Origin: Bordetella petrii
GTDB taxonomy: Bacteria; Pseudomonadota; Gammaproteobacteria; Burkholderiales; Burkholderiaceae_B
Direction: 5' to 3'
NCBI RefSeq assembly: GCF_000067205.1
Contig: NC_010170.1
Coordinates: forward strand, 4,526,001 to 4,590,000
Length of the DNA stretch: 64,000 nucleotides
Made by a program: the position numbers and the translations under genes. The notes below the pieces were generated by a model that saw only the letters and a program-made list of their open reading frames with translations, had not been told where the DNA came from and made no database searches. Positions 1-9,604 of the stretch are shown one piece after another. Each line of letters opens with the position of its first letter. The first letter of the stretch is position 1.

Positions 1-1693
1 CCGTGACCTGATTCAAGAGGTTGTTGAGGGTCGCCGACTTGCCCGAACCCGTCGGGCCGAACAGGAACAGGTGGGCGTTCATCTGCCGGTCCAGGCGGTT
101 GAGCGGGTCGAAGGTGATCGGCCCGCCGCCGCGGTTGAACATCGTGATGCCGGGGTGCCCCGTACCCTGGGCGCGGCCCCACACCGGCGAGAGGTTCGCC
201 GCGTGCTGGGCGAACATCAGTTGGGTGTACCACTTGCGCCGATCCTGGCCGGGGTTGTAGCAGCACGGCAGCCAGCGCAGGTAGCTGTTGAGCGGTGCCA
301 CCTCGTCGTCCTCGCGCACCGGCTGCAGGCCAGCGTTGAGCATGACGTTCGCCAGATCCAGGCCGCGTCGGTCCAGTTCCGCCTCATCGCGCCCGCGCAG
401 GTAGAACGCCAGCGTGCCGCGATAGAGCTTGTGCGCGCTGCCGATCAGGGAACGGGCTTCATGCACGTCCTTGAGCGTCTGCTCCGACGCCAGGGTTTCG
501 CCGACCGCTTTCTTGGCCAGGTGGTTCAAGTCCGCCTCAAGGACATCCTGCGGCGTGGCGACCATCGTCAGGCAAAGGGTGGTGTCCTCGGGCATCTGGT
601 CGAACAGCGTGTTGATGGCATCGCCTTTGCGTGTCTCGCCGGTCAGGTGCCCTGTGCCCGGCGGCATGCGCAGGCGGTCGGTGATCAGCACGCGGTGCGG
701 CAGGCCGTCGAAATGCCAGGTGCCCTGCGCCACGTCGGAGCGCGGCTGGCCGAAGAACAGCCGCTGGCTGAAATCCCGCCCGCTCGCCAATTCGATCTCG
801 CCGTCTTCGCCGGCCTCCGTACTGTCGGGGTAGCGCGCCAGCGCATAGAAGCGCTCCCTGTCTTCGGCCCCAGGCCCAAGCAACGTGGGACGCGGGTTGA
901 ACCAGCGCAGCAGCCAGTCGTGAACATCCGCAGCCACCATGCGCCGGGCCTGAATGCCGGCGTTCGCCAGTCCGCCGCACAGGCGGTCGCAAACGATATT
1001 GAGCATCTGCTCGGGCGTCTGCCCGCGGCGGCTGTTTTGCCCTTGGCCGGTCACGCGGCGATAGACCACCATGCGCACACGCCGGGTCTGGCCGCGCCAG
1101 CGCAGCCGTGTGACCACCGTGTCCTCGAACAGACCGCCCGGCTTGGCCACCGCGCGCAGGTGATGGCCGAAGAAGCGCAGGTAGAACTCGGTGAACGCCG
1201 TCTCACGGGCGCGCGGCTGCACATAGTCGCGCAGGGTCTGCATGTACTGGTCGAAACTGGGCTCGTCCTGAGCGTAGAGCTGCAGCACCCAGGGGTTCTC
1301 ATCCAGTTCATCGAAACTGTCCTGCAGCGCGTTTTCCAAGGCATCGCGGGCCTGCGCGAGCCAGCCAGGTTCCCGGCCTTCGGTGCCCAGCGGCACCAGC
1401 TCGTAGAACGCCGCCACCGATTGCCCGTCCTCCAGCAACATGGCTTTCGACTGCGCCAGGAACTCCACCCAGGGCAGCAGTTCCACGAACGACGGCGCGA
1501 CCTCGTACAGCGCCTGCTCGTCTGCCAGGGTCGCCGGCCTGCGGCCTTGCACCGCCGTGCCGGGTTCGGGGATGCCGGCCTGGCGCAGTGCCTCGACGTG
1601 GCGTTGCCAGCCGTCCGGCTGCTCGTCGTCGTCAGCATCGGATGCGGCCAGCTTCGGCGCGGTCGGCTTCGGTCTGGGGATTTTCCAGCGCAT
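1..1693 (-). CDS. traC: Conjugative transfer ATPase TraC (PFL_4706/VirB4-like), 3' part missing
   Basis: Minus-strand frame open from ATG at 1693 to the window edge (564 codons), so the C-terminal part lies outside. The family (TIGR03744) is the VirB4-like ATPase energising the T4SS of ICEclc-type elements at the inner membrane. The Walker A motif GPTGSGKS is read at about bases 33-56, just before the cut, so the ATPase core lies mostly off-window. The start overlaps the stop of the upstream lipoprotein by one base (TGATG), which implies translational coupling in the transfer operon. No internal stop was seen. Gene order with TIGR03751, TIGR03752 and TIGR03749 upstream matches PFL_4703-4706 clusters. 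Confidence 0.9.
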   Translation of the reverse strand, partial: MRWKIPRPKPTAPKLAASDADDDEQPDGWQRHVEALRQAGIPEPGTAVQGRRPATLADEQALYEVAPSFVELLPWVEFLAQSKAMLLEDGQSVAAFYELVPLGTEGREPGWLAQARDALENALQDSFDELDENPWVLQLYAQDEPSFDQYMQTLRDYVQPRARETAFTEFYLRFFGHHLRAVAKPGGLFEDTVVTRLRWRGQTRRVRMVVYRRVTGQGQNSRRGQTPEQMLNIVCDRLCGGLANAGIQARRMVAADVHDWLLRWFNPRPTLLGPGAEDRERFYALARYPDSTEAGEDGEIELASGRDFSQRLFFGQPRSDVAQGTWHFDGLPHRVLITDRLRMPPGTGHLTGETRKGDAINTLFDQMPEDTTLCLTMVATPQDVLEADLNHLAKKAVGETLASEQTLKDVHEARSLIGSAHKLYRGTLAFYLRGRDEAELDRRGLDLANVMLNAGLQPVREDDEVAPLNSYLRWLPCCYNPGQDRRKWYTQLMFAQHAANLSPVWGRAQGTGHPGITMFNRGGGPITFDPLNRLDRQMNAHLFLFGPTGSGKSATLNNLLNQVT

Positions 1694-2142
1694 CAGTAAT
1701 CCTCCACGCGCTCGCCTGGCATGGCGTACTGCACGCGCTGGTACAGCTGGAACACGGTCGTATAGCCCGGAATCGGCACTGGGTCGGTGCCCGCCAAATG
1801 CGGATACACGTACATCACGAGATCGGGGTTGGGCAGGCGCTGGAACTGGCGGTAGACCTCGTTGCGCGCCGTGCGCGTGTAGCGCATCTGCTCGGCAGGC
1901 GCGGCCTGCACGTCCATCTCGGCCAGCGGCCTGCGCAGGCTCTGGCGCGCATCGAGCAACTGCCTGCGCGCTACCTGGCCGGCACCACCGCCGCCGTCGC
2001 CGGCGTTCTGCTGCCAGATGTTCATCATCGTGCTGTCTCCGTGGGTCAGCAGCTTTTCCTTGCTGGTGGCGCAGCCACCGAGCAGCGCGACGGCCAAGGC
2101 CAGCGCCAGGCCCTGAGCCCAGCTATTCAAGTTCGAGGGCAT
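1693..2142 (-). CDS. Conjugative transfer region lipoprotein (TIGR03751)
   Basis: 149-aa protein with an N-terminal hydrophobic stretch ending in a lipobox-like LGGC at about residues 20-23, so an outer-membrane-anchored lipoprotein is expected. By position and size it is the TIGR03751 lipoprotein of PFGI-1 type ICE T4SS clusters, possibly the VirB7-like partner of the channel. The ATG at 2142 was chosen over an upstream in-frame one because AGGAG sits 6 nt before it and the signal sequence starts there. It overlaps the 3' end of the TIGR03752 gene and touches traC. Confidence 0.85.
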   Translation of the reverse strand: MPSNLNSWAQGLALALAVALLGGCATSKEKLLTHGDSTMMNIWQQNAGDGGGGAGQVARRQLLDARQSLRRPLAEMDVQAAPAEQMRYTRTARNEVYRQFQRLPNPDLVMYVYPHLAGTDPVPIPGYTTVFQLYQRVQYAMPGERVEDY

Positions 2143-3532
2143 GGCTTTCTCCTGCGCGGTGATCGACCTTGCGGCCTTCGGGATCGAAGTCGATGGCGAG
2201 CGGCTTTTCGAGGTGGACGGCGACCTTGGCACCGGGCTGCACATAAACGGCAGCGAAGGCCTGGCCGTAGAGCTTGTTGACCCAGCTCGACATGTCCTGG
2301 ACGCCGCTGGCGAGAATCCGGCCCACGGCTTCCTGGCCGCTGATGCCCACGCTGCCGATGGAGCCGTCGGCGCCGACATAGGACGCCCTGCCACTGTCGG
2401 ATTCGATCAGCGAGGCCACGCCAGCCCCAGCCGCCGTGATCAGCGCCTGGGTGCCGAGGTACTGCTGCGCATTGCTGCGCCGCTCGCCGCTGACACAGGG
2501 AATGCCGTGCGGGTCGCTGATCCAGCCCAGGCCGTCGCGTTGTTGGTTGTTCTGCTGGTTGCCCTCACGATCCTCGGGGATGGTGCGGATGGTCCCGTCA
2601 TGGAACACGAAGGTGATGCTGCGCACCTGGCCGCGCACGCAGGAGAGCGTCCAGTCGCCCGATGCGGTGCCGGAGAACACGGCCCCGGCCACATCGGGAA
2701 TGTCGATGCCGTTCGCGGTCAAATTGTCAGGCCCGACCAAGACCTTGAAGGGGTATGGATCGTTCACCGTGCCGTCGATCGGCACGCGGCCAATCAGCGC
2801 CGTCATCGCCACCGACCCCATCAGCGTCGAGTTGGTCGGCACGGTATAGACGGGCGTCGGGCTCTTGACGCCTGCCGCGCGTGCGCCCGCGTTCGCCACG
2901 GTTTGCGCTGTGGTTTCCAGCGTGCTCTGTGCGGAACCGAAGCTGGTGGGGAAGCTTATGCCGCCATTCGACCTGCCACGCCCGTCGCTTTGTTTCGCGT
3001 CATCCGGCTCCACCCAGCGCATACCGCCTTCCATGCCGGCCTCGTCGCCGTCACGCAGGCCCAGCCCCACCGGCAAATCGGCATGGCCGCCGCCACGCCC
3101 GCCGATGCTGTCCAGGCGCTGCTGCAGGTCAGCGAGCAGCCCCTCGGTCTGCTGGCGCGCGCTGGCCGCCTGCTGTTGGTCGCGGCGCAGGTTGGAGCGC
3201 TCGGATTCGAGGGCGGAACTGATGCGTTGGTCGATGGCGTTCTCGCGCTGGCGCAGTCGCTGGTTCTCCTCACGCTGCGACCTGTTGTCGGACAGCGCGG
3301 TCTGAAGCTCGGTGCGCAACTGCTTCACCTGGGCAACCAGCGTCGCCACGGTGTCGCGCGGGGTGTCACCCTCGATGCCCAGCGCCTTCATTTCTTCCGG
3401 CGTAAGCCTGCCGCCGCCATCCGCGACAGGCGGTGCCGACGCACCGCCACCGGAAAACAGCCGGATGGCGACAGACAGCACCAGCAGGGCCACGGGGATC
3501 AGCAGCCACTTCAGGAGTCCGTTACTGCGCAT
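2123..3532 (-). CDS. T4SS core protein, TIGR03752/PFL_4705 family (TraB/VirB10-like)
   Basis: 469 aa. One N-terminal membrane segment (about residues 9-25), then a long predicted coiled coil rich in Gln, Arg and Glu (about 60-135), a Gly/Asp-rich linker and a C-terminal domain. This layout fits the VirB10/TraB-like scaffold that spans the envelope, and the gene is the PFL_4705 member by synteny. GGGAGG precedes ATG 3532. It overlaps both neighbours, as expected inside the transfer operon. Confidence 0.88.
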   Translation of the reverse strand: MRSNGLLKWLLIPVALLVLSVAIRLFSGGGASAPPVADGGGRLTPEEMKALGIEGDTPRDTVATLVAQVKQLRTELQTALSDNRSQREENQRLRQRENAIDQRISSALESERSNLRRDQQQAASARQQTEGLLADLQQRLDSIGGRGGGHADLPVGLGLRDGDEAGMEGGMRWVEPDDAKQSDGRGRSNGGISFPTSFGSAQSTLETTAQTVANAGARAAGVKSPTPVYTVPTNSTLMGSVAMTALIGRVPIDGTVNDPYPFKVLVGPDNLTANGIDIPDVAGAVFSGTASGDWTLSCVRGQVRSITFVFHDGTIRTIPEDREGNQQNNQQRDGLGWISDPHGIPCVSGERRSNAQQYLGTQALITAAGAGVASLIESDSGRASYVGADGSIGSVGISGQEAVGRILASGVQDMSSWVNKLYGQAFAAVYVQPGAKVAVHLEKPLAIDFDPEGRKVDHRAGESHALELE

Positions 3533-4460
3533 GGCGGGCCTCCCTGTCGTCGCTGGCTGCTGCTTTGGGCTGCGGGAGATGCACAGCGGGGTCGAAGCGA
3601 TGGATCGCCGGCAGCAGCGATTGCGCGAGGCCGTGCCCGCGCGTCACCAGGTACAGGACGGTGGTGTCCTCGGGGGTTCCGCGCGGGCCAAGCGCCTCGT
3701 GCTGGAAGGTGGCGGTGAGGAAATCCCCTTGCAGCACGCGCGGGTCGAGGCTGATCCAGTCGTTGCTACTGTTGGTCAGGCGCACGGCAGTGACCCACTG
3801 GTCTTCCAGGCGCCACGAGGCGAGCGCGACCGCGCGTGCCGGCAAGGTCGGCATCAGCGTGCCGAGGTCGAGGTCGCGGCGCAGGTTGACCCGCATGACG
3901 CCTGGCAAGGCTTCCACGGTGCGCAGCGGTGCGTAGAGGTTCTGCGCAGCAAAACGTGTCAGCACGACGGGGATTGGCGTTTCGCGCCGCGCCGTCCGGG
4001 TGCCCGCCTGCTCCTGAGCGCGTGCATGGGGCGCATCGGCACCGTCAGGCTGATCGCCATAGCGCGCTGTTGAGTTGTTGCCCTCGACGATTCGCACCGG
4101 TTCCAGCTCGGCTTCGCCGTCCTTGGGCGGCTCCGCCGCAATGTCGAGCAGGATCAGCGCGCCGGTGTCGGCGTCCTGCAATTGCAGCCGAGTGGGCTCG
4201 ATCGGCTCGCTGGCGCGCAGGTACACCGCGCCGCCCGCGCTCTGCACGCGCAAGCGCTCACCGACGCCTGCGGGAACGCCCACGCGGACGTTTCGGTCGA
4301 TGAACACGATGCGCTCCTGGCCGACCTTCAACGGCACCGCCAGCGGCATGCGCTCCCAACGCAGGATCTCCACCGCCTGGACAGCGGGGGACACGACCAC
4401 TGCGGCGGCCACGGCCAGCAGCCCCAGCAGCGCGAGTACAGGATGCTTCATGGGCTTCAT
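3522..4460 (-). CDS. T4SS protein, TIGR03749/PFL_4704 family (DUF3438, VirB9/TraK-like)
   Basis: 312 aa with a cleavable signal peptide (hydrophobic residues about 9-27, ending near VQA), so periplasmic or secretin-associated. Known as DUF3438 in ICEclc-type clusters, where it occupies the VirB9/TraK position between the VirB8-like and VirB10-like genes. ATG 4460 has AAGGAGG at nine bases; a second ATG at 4451 is the alternative. The start overlaps the upstream stop by ATGA. Confidence 0.87.
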   Translation of the reverse strand: MKPMKHPVLALLGLLAVAAAVVVSPAVQAVEILRWERMPLAVPLKVGQERIVFIDRNVRVGVPAGVGERLRVQSAGGAVYLRASEPIEPTRLQLQDADTGALILLDIAAEPPKDGEAELEPVRIVEGNNSTARYGDQPDGADAPHARAQEQAGTRTARRETPIPVVLTRFAAQNLYAPLRTVEALPGVMRVNLRRDLDLGTLMPTLPARAVALASWRLEDQWVTAVRLTNSSNDWISLDPRVLQGDFLTATFQHEALGPRGTPEDTTVLYLVTRGHGLAQSLLPAIHRFDPAVHLPQPKAAASDDREARHAQ

Positions 4461-5149
4461 GGGGAATTACCTCCTTGAGGCGCTTGCGGCGTCAGGCCAC
4501 CAGGCACCGGGCGCGTCGGCTCCGGTGCGCTGATGCGCTGGGGCGTGCCCTCGTAGCAGTCGATCACCAGGCCGAACGGGTTGCGTGCGGGATCGACGTC
4601 CACCCGCGCGACCTTTACGGGGTAGCGCACCAGGGCGCGTTTGACCTGCTCGGCGCCGTAGTACTCGTCGGCGCTGATGTCCAACGTCACCACCCAGTCG
4701 CGGTCGGAGATCACACGCACGCGCGCCGTGGGGTTGTCGCCATAGCTGCGACCGGGGATTTCGTAGATGCCGCGCACCCGCTGGCGCAGTTCGCCGGTGC
4801 TGCGGCGGTAGTCGTAGTCCGCCTTGAGGAATGCCTGGCAGGACGGGGTGAGGTACGGCGAGAGCGTATGGAGGTTGCGCGGGTAATCTTCTTCGCCATT
4901 CGTCGGCCAGCGGTTGAGGGTCTGGAACACGTAGAACGTGAACGCATAGACCGACTCGGGCGGCACTTCCCACCACTTGCGGGTACTGCCGGAGCGTAGG
5001 TCAGGCGGGACGTGGATGGTCAGATCGCGCGGTGCGCTCCACCAGCCGCCGCCCATGACCAGGGCGACGATGACCAGCGCACCCGCGCCGAGGCGCAGCG
5101 TCTTGATGTGCGCCTGCAGGTGGGTGATCTCGTTCTTGAAACGGCTCAT
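4457..5149 (-). CDS. T4SS membrane protein, TIGR03746/PFL_4703 family (DUF2895)
   Basis: 230 aa. One N-terminal transmembrane helix (about residues 22-38) followed by a periplasmic domain, the layout of VirB8/TraE-like T4SS assembly factors; DUF2895 is the ICE version. Start ATG 5149 (MSRFKNEI) was preferred to a longer upstream frame that only overlaps the previous gene out of register. It overlaps the TIGR03750 gene by four bases and the next gene by four, which indicates a coupled operon. Confidence 0.86.
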   Translation of the reverse strand: MSRFKNEITHLQAHIKTLRLGAGALVIVALVMGGGWWSAPRDLTIHVPPDLRSGSTRKWWEVPPESVYAFTFYVFQTLNRWPTNGEEDYPRNLHTLSPYLTPSCQAFLKADYDYRRSTGELRQRVRGIYEIPGRSYGDNPTARVRVISDRDWVVTLDISADEYYGAEQVKRALVRYPVKVARVDVDPARNPFGLVIDCYEGTPQRISAPEPTRPVPGGLTPQAPQGGNSP

Positions 5150-5556
5150 CGCGCGCCCCCGTGCATGCCCCTGCGGATGGTCCAGAAGCCGGAGCGCGAG
5201 ATCAGCACATGGCCGCCCACCCAAGCGGCCATCAGCGGATGGCGCGTGGCAATGCGCCACTGCAACTGCCGGTACAGCCAGGTGTCGGGACGCCCACGCT
5301 TGAGACGGCGCAGGATGCCGCCGCCGATGAAAACGCCCAGCGCCACGCCCAGGACAACGAAGGTCGGCGCGATGGCAATGGTGCGTAACACCCAGGACAG
5401 CGGCGCGCCAACCACCAGGCCGGCAGCGCCGGACAGGCCGCAGCAAATCCACAACTCATCGGCAGTGAGGCCGCGCACGACCACCGGGTGCCTGTTGAGC
5501 CGGTGTGGAAGGAACGTGACTGTCCCATCGGCACGGACATGCTGTTGCTCGGACAT
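5146..5556 (-). CDS. T4SS membrane protein TIGR03750 (DUF3487)
   Basis: 136 aa with two adjacent hydrophobic segments (about residues 38-80) in the middle and a basic tail, as in small TraL/VirB3-like inner-membrane T4SS subunits. Assigned to TIGR03750 by sequence character and by position between the TIGR03745 and TIGR03746 genes. Confidence 0.83.
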   Translation of the reverse strand: MSEQQHVRADGTVTFLPHRLNRHPVVVRGLTADELWICCGLSGAAGLVVGAPLSWVLRTIAIAPTFVVLGVALGVFIGGGILRRLKRGRPDTWLYRQLQWRIATRHPLMAAWVGGHVLISRSGFWTIRRGMHGGAR

Positions 5557-5569
5557 AGCCCGTCCTCGC

Positions 5570-5929
5570 TTACAGGATGCCGGTGGCTTCGGTGAGCAGC
5601 CAGATGCCGATCACGAGCAGGACGGCGCCGATGGCGACCGTGAGACCGAACTGCCCCCAAGTCTTGCGACCGGTGTGGATTTCCGCGTAGGTGCCGTAGG
5701 CGTGGTAGCACACGCCAATGAACATCGACGCCACCACCAGGAGGGCCACGAGCATGATGATGTCGTAGCCGTAGTTCCTGATTGTTTCCATGATGCCGCT
5801 GCCGGCGCCGCGGGTCGGGTTTTCCAGCTGCGGCAGACCTTGCGCAAACGACAGCGCGGGCAGCGCGGCGGCACCCAGGGCGACGGCGGCGCGTTGGACA
5901 AAACGAGTAGTGAGGATGCGGTTTGGCAT
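5570..5929 (-). CDS. T4SS small membrane protein TIGR03745 (DUF2976), pilin-like
   Basis: 119 aa. Signal peptide (cleavage expected after SFAQ, about residue 27) and two transmembrane helices, the layout of VirB2/TraA prepilins. Known as DUF2976 in PFGI-1 clusters. The ATG at 5929 has AAGGG seven bases upstream; an in-frame TTG six bases earlier lies too close to it. Confidence 0.84.
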   Translation of the reverse strand: MPNRILTTRFVQRAAVALGAAALPALSFAQGLPQLENPTRGAGSGIMETIRNYGYDIIMLVALLVVASMFIGVCYHAYGTYAEIHTGRKTWGQFGLTVAIGAVLLVIGIWLLTEATGIL

Positions 5930-5945
5930 GGTCAATCCCTTCAGG

Positions 5946-6179
5946 TCAGGAGAGGAGGAAGAACGTCATGACGAGGTACATCGCGACGAAGCGGATGCAG
6001 ACGCCGAGGAACTGGCGTTGGTTGAGGCGGTTCTCGGCCCACCCCACGTAGGCCGTTCGGATGGCCCAGACGCCCCAGACGAGCAGAACCGCAAACACGA
6101 TGCCGACCAGAACGGTCGCCATCGCGGACGGCGCGATACCGCTGTTGGCTTGAAATGCCGAGACCTGGGCGCCGTTCAT
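5946..6179 (-). CDS. T4SS small membrane protein TIGR03758 (DUF3262)
   Basis: 77 aa with two hydrophobic helices (about 17-41 and 58-76). DUF3262 proteins sit next to the DUF2976 pilin-like gene in ICEclc-type elements and may be a second pilin-like or channel subunit. The start overlaps the stop of the RAQPRD gene by ATGA. Confidence 0.83.
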   Translation of the reverse strand: MNGAQVSAFQANSGIAPSAMATVLVGIVFAVLLVWGVWAIRTAYVGWAENRLNQRQFLGVCIRFVAMYLVMTFFLLS

Positions 6180-6559
6180 GGTCTGCCCTGCGCAGTCGTC
6201 GGCAGCGATGGCGGGGCGGTCCGCTCGGTGCGGTACTCACCAGCCAGTTCGGAGAGGTCGCGTGGCTGGGCGCGCGACGGTGTGAGATGGGCCTGGATGC
6301 CGGCGCGCACACGCGCCAGATCAGCCAGCAGTCGTGGGTAATCGAAGTGGTAGCGCTCGCCCGGCTGGATGGGTGCGTGTGCAGCGCCATCCGCGATGGT
6401 GCGCTCCAGCGCGTCGAGCTGGCGTAGCGCGGCAACCAGCTCCTGGCGCTGTGCCGGGGATTCGGCCAAGGCAACCGGGAACTGACCCATCAGCAGGGCC
6501 GTCACGAGAAAAGTTGGCACGCCGCGATGCGCGGCGCGCAGCCAGATCGGAGCCAACAT
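6176..6559 (-). CDS. RAQPRD family ICE protein
   Basis: 127 aa with a signal peptide (about residues 1-32) and a small helical periplasmic domain. The family-naming RAQPRD motif is visible as SRAQPRDLSELAGEYR near residue 95. It is conserved in PFGI-1/ICEclc transfer clusters; role in conjugation unknown. AGGA precedes ATG 6559. Confidence 0.92.
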   Translation of the reverse strand: MLAPIWLRAAHRGVPTFLVTALLMGQFPVALAESPAQRQELVAALRQLDALERTIADGAAHAPIQPGERYHFDYPRLLADLARVRAGIQAHLTPSRAQPRDLSELAGEYRTERTAPPSLPTTAQGRP

Positions 6560-6657
6560 CGCGCCATTCCTGTGTGATAAGCAATGGCTTGATCGTGGCG
6601 ATCAAAGGCGTATCAGGCCGCAAACAATAAGAACCTGCGGATGACCGGATTGATGGC

Positions 6658-7419
6658 CTAGAGGTACTTCTTGAAGCTCCCTGCAGTCAGGCTCACGGCC
6701 AGCCCCAGCAAGCCGGCGCTGGGCAGCAGGATCAGCAGCGGATGCACCGAGATCGGCAGCGCCAGGTACGTGACCCAGGGCAGCACGGCCAGCGGCATCA
6801 GGCTCGCTTTCGCTCGGTGATAGATAAAGCCGGATTCCCGGCCTGCGCCGAACCGGCGCACATCCCGCCGTACCAAACCGTCGATCAGGCCGACGAAAGC
6901 GGCCGTGAAGATCAGCGGCAGCGTGAGCGCCAGGACCAGCAGGCGCACGAGGAAAGTAAGCGTCGTGAAGGCTGCGGCGATCAGGTAGCTCTCCGTCCAG
7001 ACATAGACCTGGCTGATGAAGTAGCGGAAGTTGCGCCCTCCGTCCTGGTTTTTCCCCTGGCTGGGCGCGCGGGCGCGCTCGGCGGTCTGGCTCATGCGCT
7101 CCAGGAGCCCTGATCGCACGAACACCCATTCATAACCCGTGTCCACCAGCTCGTGCGCCGTTCGCCCCGGCTCCTGCACGACCACGCTGCGCGTGAAATG
7201 CTTGGACAGGTGCCCCAGCTCGTACTGCAACATTTGCTGGGAGTGCTGCCAGCCCTGGTCTTTCCAGAACAGGTGCATGCCGATGCACTCCATCAGGATC
7301 GAGAACAGCAGCGAGCCGACCAGCACCCCGAGCAGCCGGAGCGGCAAGGTGATGGTGCCGACGATCAAGCCCTGGCGGCGGTTCTGCTCGCGCTGCGCAG
7401 TCGAGGCGGCATCGCTCAT
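6658..7419 (-). CDS. ICE membrane protein TIGR03747/PFL_4697 (DUF4400)
   Basis: 253 aa with four to five predicted transmembrane helices (about 20-45, 150-185 and 205-240). DUF4400 inner-membrane proteins are encoded directly downstream of traD in this ICE family and are thought to belong to the coupling or transfer apparatus. The start overlaps the traD stop by ATGA. Confidence 0.86.
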   Translation of the reverse strand: MSDAASTAQREQNRRQGLIVGTITLPLRLLGVLVGSLLFSILMECIGMHLFWKDQGWQHSQQMLQYELGHLSKHFTRSVVVQEPGRTAHELVDTGYEWVFVRSGLLERMSQTAERARAPSQGKNQDGGRNFRYFISQVYVWTESYLIAAAFTTLTFLVRLLVLALTLPLIFTAAFVGLIDGLVRRDVRRFGAGRESGFIYHRAKASLMPLAVLPWVTYLALPISVHPLLILLPSAGLLGLAVSLTAGSFKKYL

Positions 7420-9600
7420 GGCGCGGCCTCTTCGCTGGCCGTGTCGCCCGTGCCGGTGGTGGGTGTGGCGATGGCCGTCTCATCGAGCAGATCGTCCGGC
7501 AAGGCCGCGTCCTGCAAGACCGGGGAGCTGGTGAACTCCCACCACTGCGTGGCCTCGCTGTAGCTCTGGCGCATGTGCCCGGCCAGTTGCTGCAAGTCCG
7601 CCGGCATCACTTCATCCGGGTCTGGCGCCGGCAACGGCATACGCACCTTCCAAAGCTGACCGCCCTGCAGCAGCGCGAAGCACTGGCCTTTGGGCAGGCC
7701 GACGATGTGCGATGGCTCGATCATCGGCACGCTGGACATGCTGATGCGGTCTTGGGTGTTTGACGTAAAGTCTGTCGCTCCACGAATATCGGAGCTGTCG
7801 GTCGCGCCGCTGACGATGGTGGTCGTATAGACCTCGACCTTCGGCAATTGCCGGGTCAGCAATTCAGCGGTAGCCGTCTCGCGCACGCGCAGCATGAACA
7901 GGTTGTTGAAGTTGCCGATCACCTGACCGGCCTTCGCGCGGTTGCCAATGCGTGCTTCGATGTCCGAGAGCGTCTGTGTGTACGCGGTGACTTGCAGGCC
8001 AGCGCCGCCGCCCTTGTTGATCAGCGGGATGAACTCGTCGCCCATCAACTCGTTGAACTCATCGGCATGGACGTTGATCGGCACGCGCGAGCCAGCCGAT
8101 GCGCCCGGCAGGCCGTCGTCGATCCCGTGCTTGTAGATGTGGCCGGCGACCGAAACCAGGTCGGAGAACATGGAATTGCCGACTGCGGCGGCGACCTCGG
8201 CGTCGGACAGCGCATCGAGGCCGACATAGACCACGGCGCGCTTTCGGATGACCTGCATCCAATCGAAGATCGGGCGTGGGTCGGCCAGGTCGGAGTAGTT
8301 CGGGGCCAGAAGCTGGGCGATCTTGCCGCTGGTGAGCTTCTCCAGCAGCGGCAGCAGCGATGCGACGATCTTGTCGAAGTAGGTCTTGTCGTAGCGCACT
8401 GCCGAGCGCAGGCCGTCGAGCACCGGGTCGTAGTTGCGCGCCTGCGAGAGGTACTGCTCCAGCGCCACCACGCGCTTTTCGCGCCCGATCATGTTGCGCG
8501 GGATGTTTTTCTCGTTGAGCTTGGCCTCGATCTGGACGATCACCTCCCAGGCCTTGGGCTCGGTCTTGGCGAAGTAGTGCTGGGCGTACTCGATGAACAG
8601 CGCGTCGATGTTGATGACGTGCCGCTGGATCAGCATGTAGTCCGGGCGCTGCCCCTGTTCCACTAAGGCGCGGGCGATGATATTAACGAAGCGCCAAGCG
8701 AACTCGCGAAACGCCGCGCTGTTGCCTTCGCCGGAGAGCTGTCCCGCGATGCGCGTGGCGAATTCCGAGATGCGTCCGAAGCGACCCACCGCGTTGTAGC
8801 GGGCGCTGATTTCCGGCCAGCCCAAATGGAAGATGTAGAACTCACCGTCGCGGCCCGCGCGCTTGGCCTCGACGTACATGCGCTTCAGGAGGTCGGCATC
8901 GCCCTTGGGGTCGATGACGATGACCACCTCATGTTCGCCAGCGGCGTTCTTGCGGCGGATGTCCTGCGTCACGAACAGCTCGGCGAGCCGCGTCTTGCCC
9001 ACGCGCGTCGTGCCCAGCACCAGTGAATGCCCGACGCGCTCCCCTAGCGGCAGGCTGACGTCCACTTCCTCCGGCTCGATACCGTGAAGCCGCGGCAGGC
9101 CCCCCCACGGGCGGCAGCGGCCGCACAGGGTTGAAAGGCACATCCCAGCCTGTGAGCCTAGGCAGACGTGAAAGCGGAAACGGCGCGAACTCCAGCCGTG
9201 CCTCCAGGCGACGCGCCAGCCGGTAGGCCGGCGTCGGCTCCACGTAGCGGCGGAACTCCGGTCGGTACGTCTGCATCAGCCTATGGGTGTGCTTCTGCTC
9301 CCAGAGAAAACCCCGACCAATGAAGAGCCGCTGCTGGCTGACCGGCACGTCGCGGCTGGTCATCACGTAGCGCGGCAGGCGGCGGATGTTGCACCGGTAC
9401 CGCAGGATAACTCGGGCATCGCGGTAGCGGATGGCACCGTAGGCGCCAAACGCCAGCGCGCTGCCGACACCCATCGCCGGACTCAGCGCGAGCGACCACG
9501 GGGCCACCAGGGACAGAAACGCGGCGCCTGCACACGCCGCGACGGTATAGAACTCCACCGCTGGGCGCAGCAGAACCTCGACCGGCTGTTTCCCCGACAT
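7416..9600 (-). CDS. traD: Conjugative coupling factor TraD (SXT_TraD family), with a 1-nt frameshift
   Basis: VirD4-type coupling ATPase that feeds DNA into the T4SS. The N-terminal frame starts at ATG 9600 with two transmembrane helices near residues 17-60; the C-terminal frame carries Walker A TTRVGKTR, a Walker B region IDPKGDADL and the RecA-like core to 7416. The two frames meet at a run of seven G on the coding strand (9100-9106). Removing one G joins PVG to GLPRLHG and gives an intact 727-aa protein. It is either a real +1 mutation, programmed slippage, or a sequencing error. A frame-2 start near 9143 would give a protein lacking the membrane anchor. Confidence 0.88.
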
Positions 9601-9604
9601 GGCT

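Noticed and set aside
71..1699. 542-aa plus-strand open frame opposite traC
   Set aside because: Antisense shadow caused by high GC; the minus frame encodes a continuous TraC with Walker A, while the plus frame has no family features.
2141..3718. 525-aa plus-strand open frame
   Set aside because: Antisense to the TIGR03752 and TIGR03749 genes; no ribosome site and amino-acid content typical of a shadow frame.
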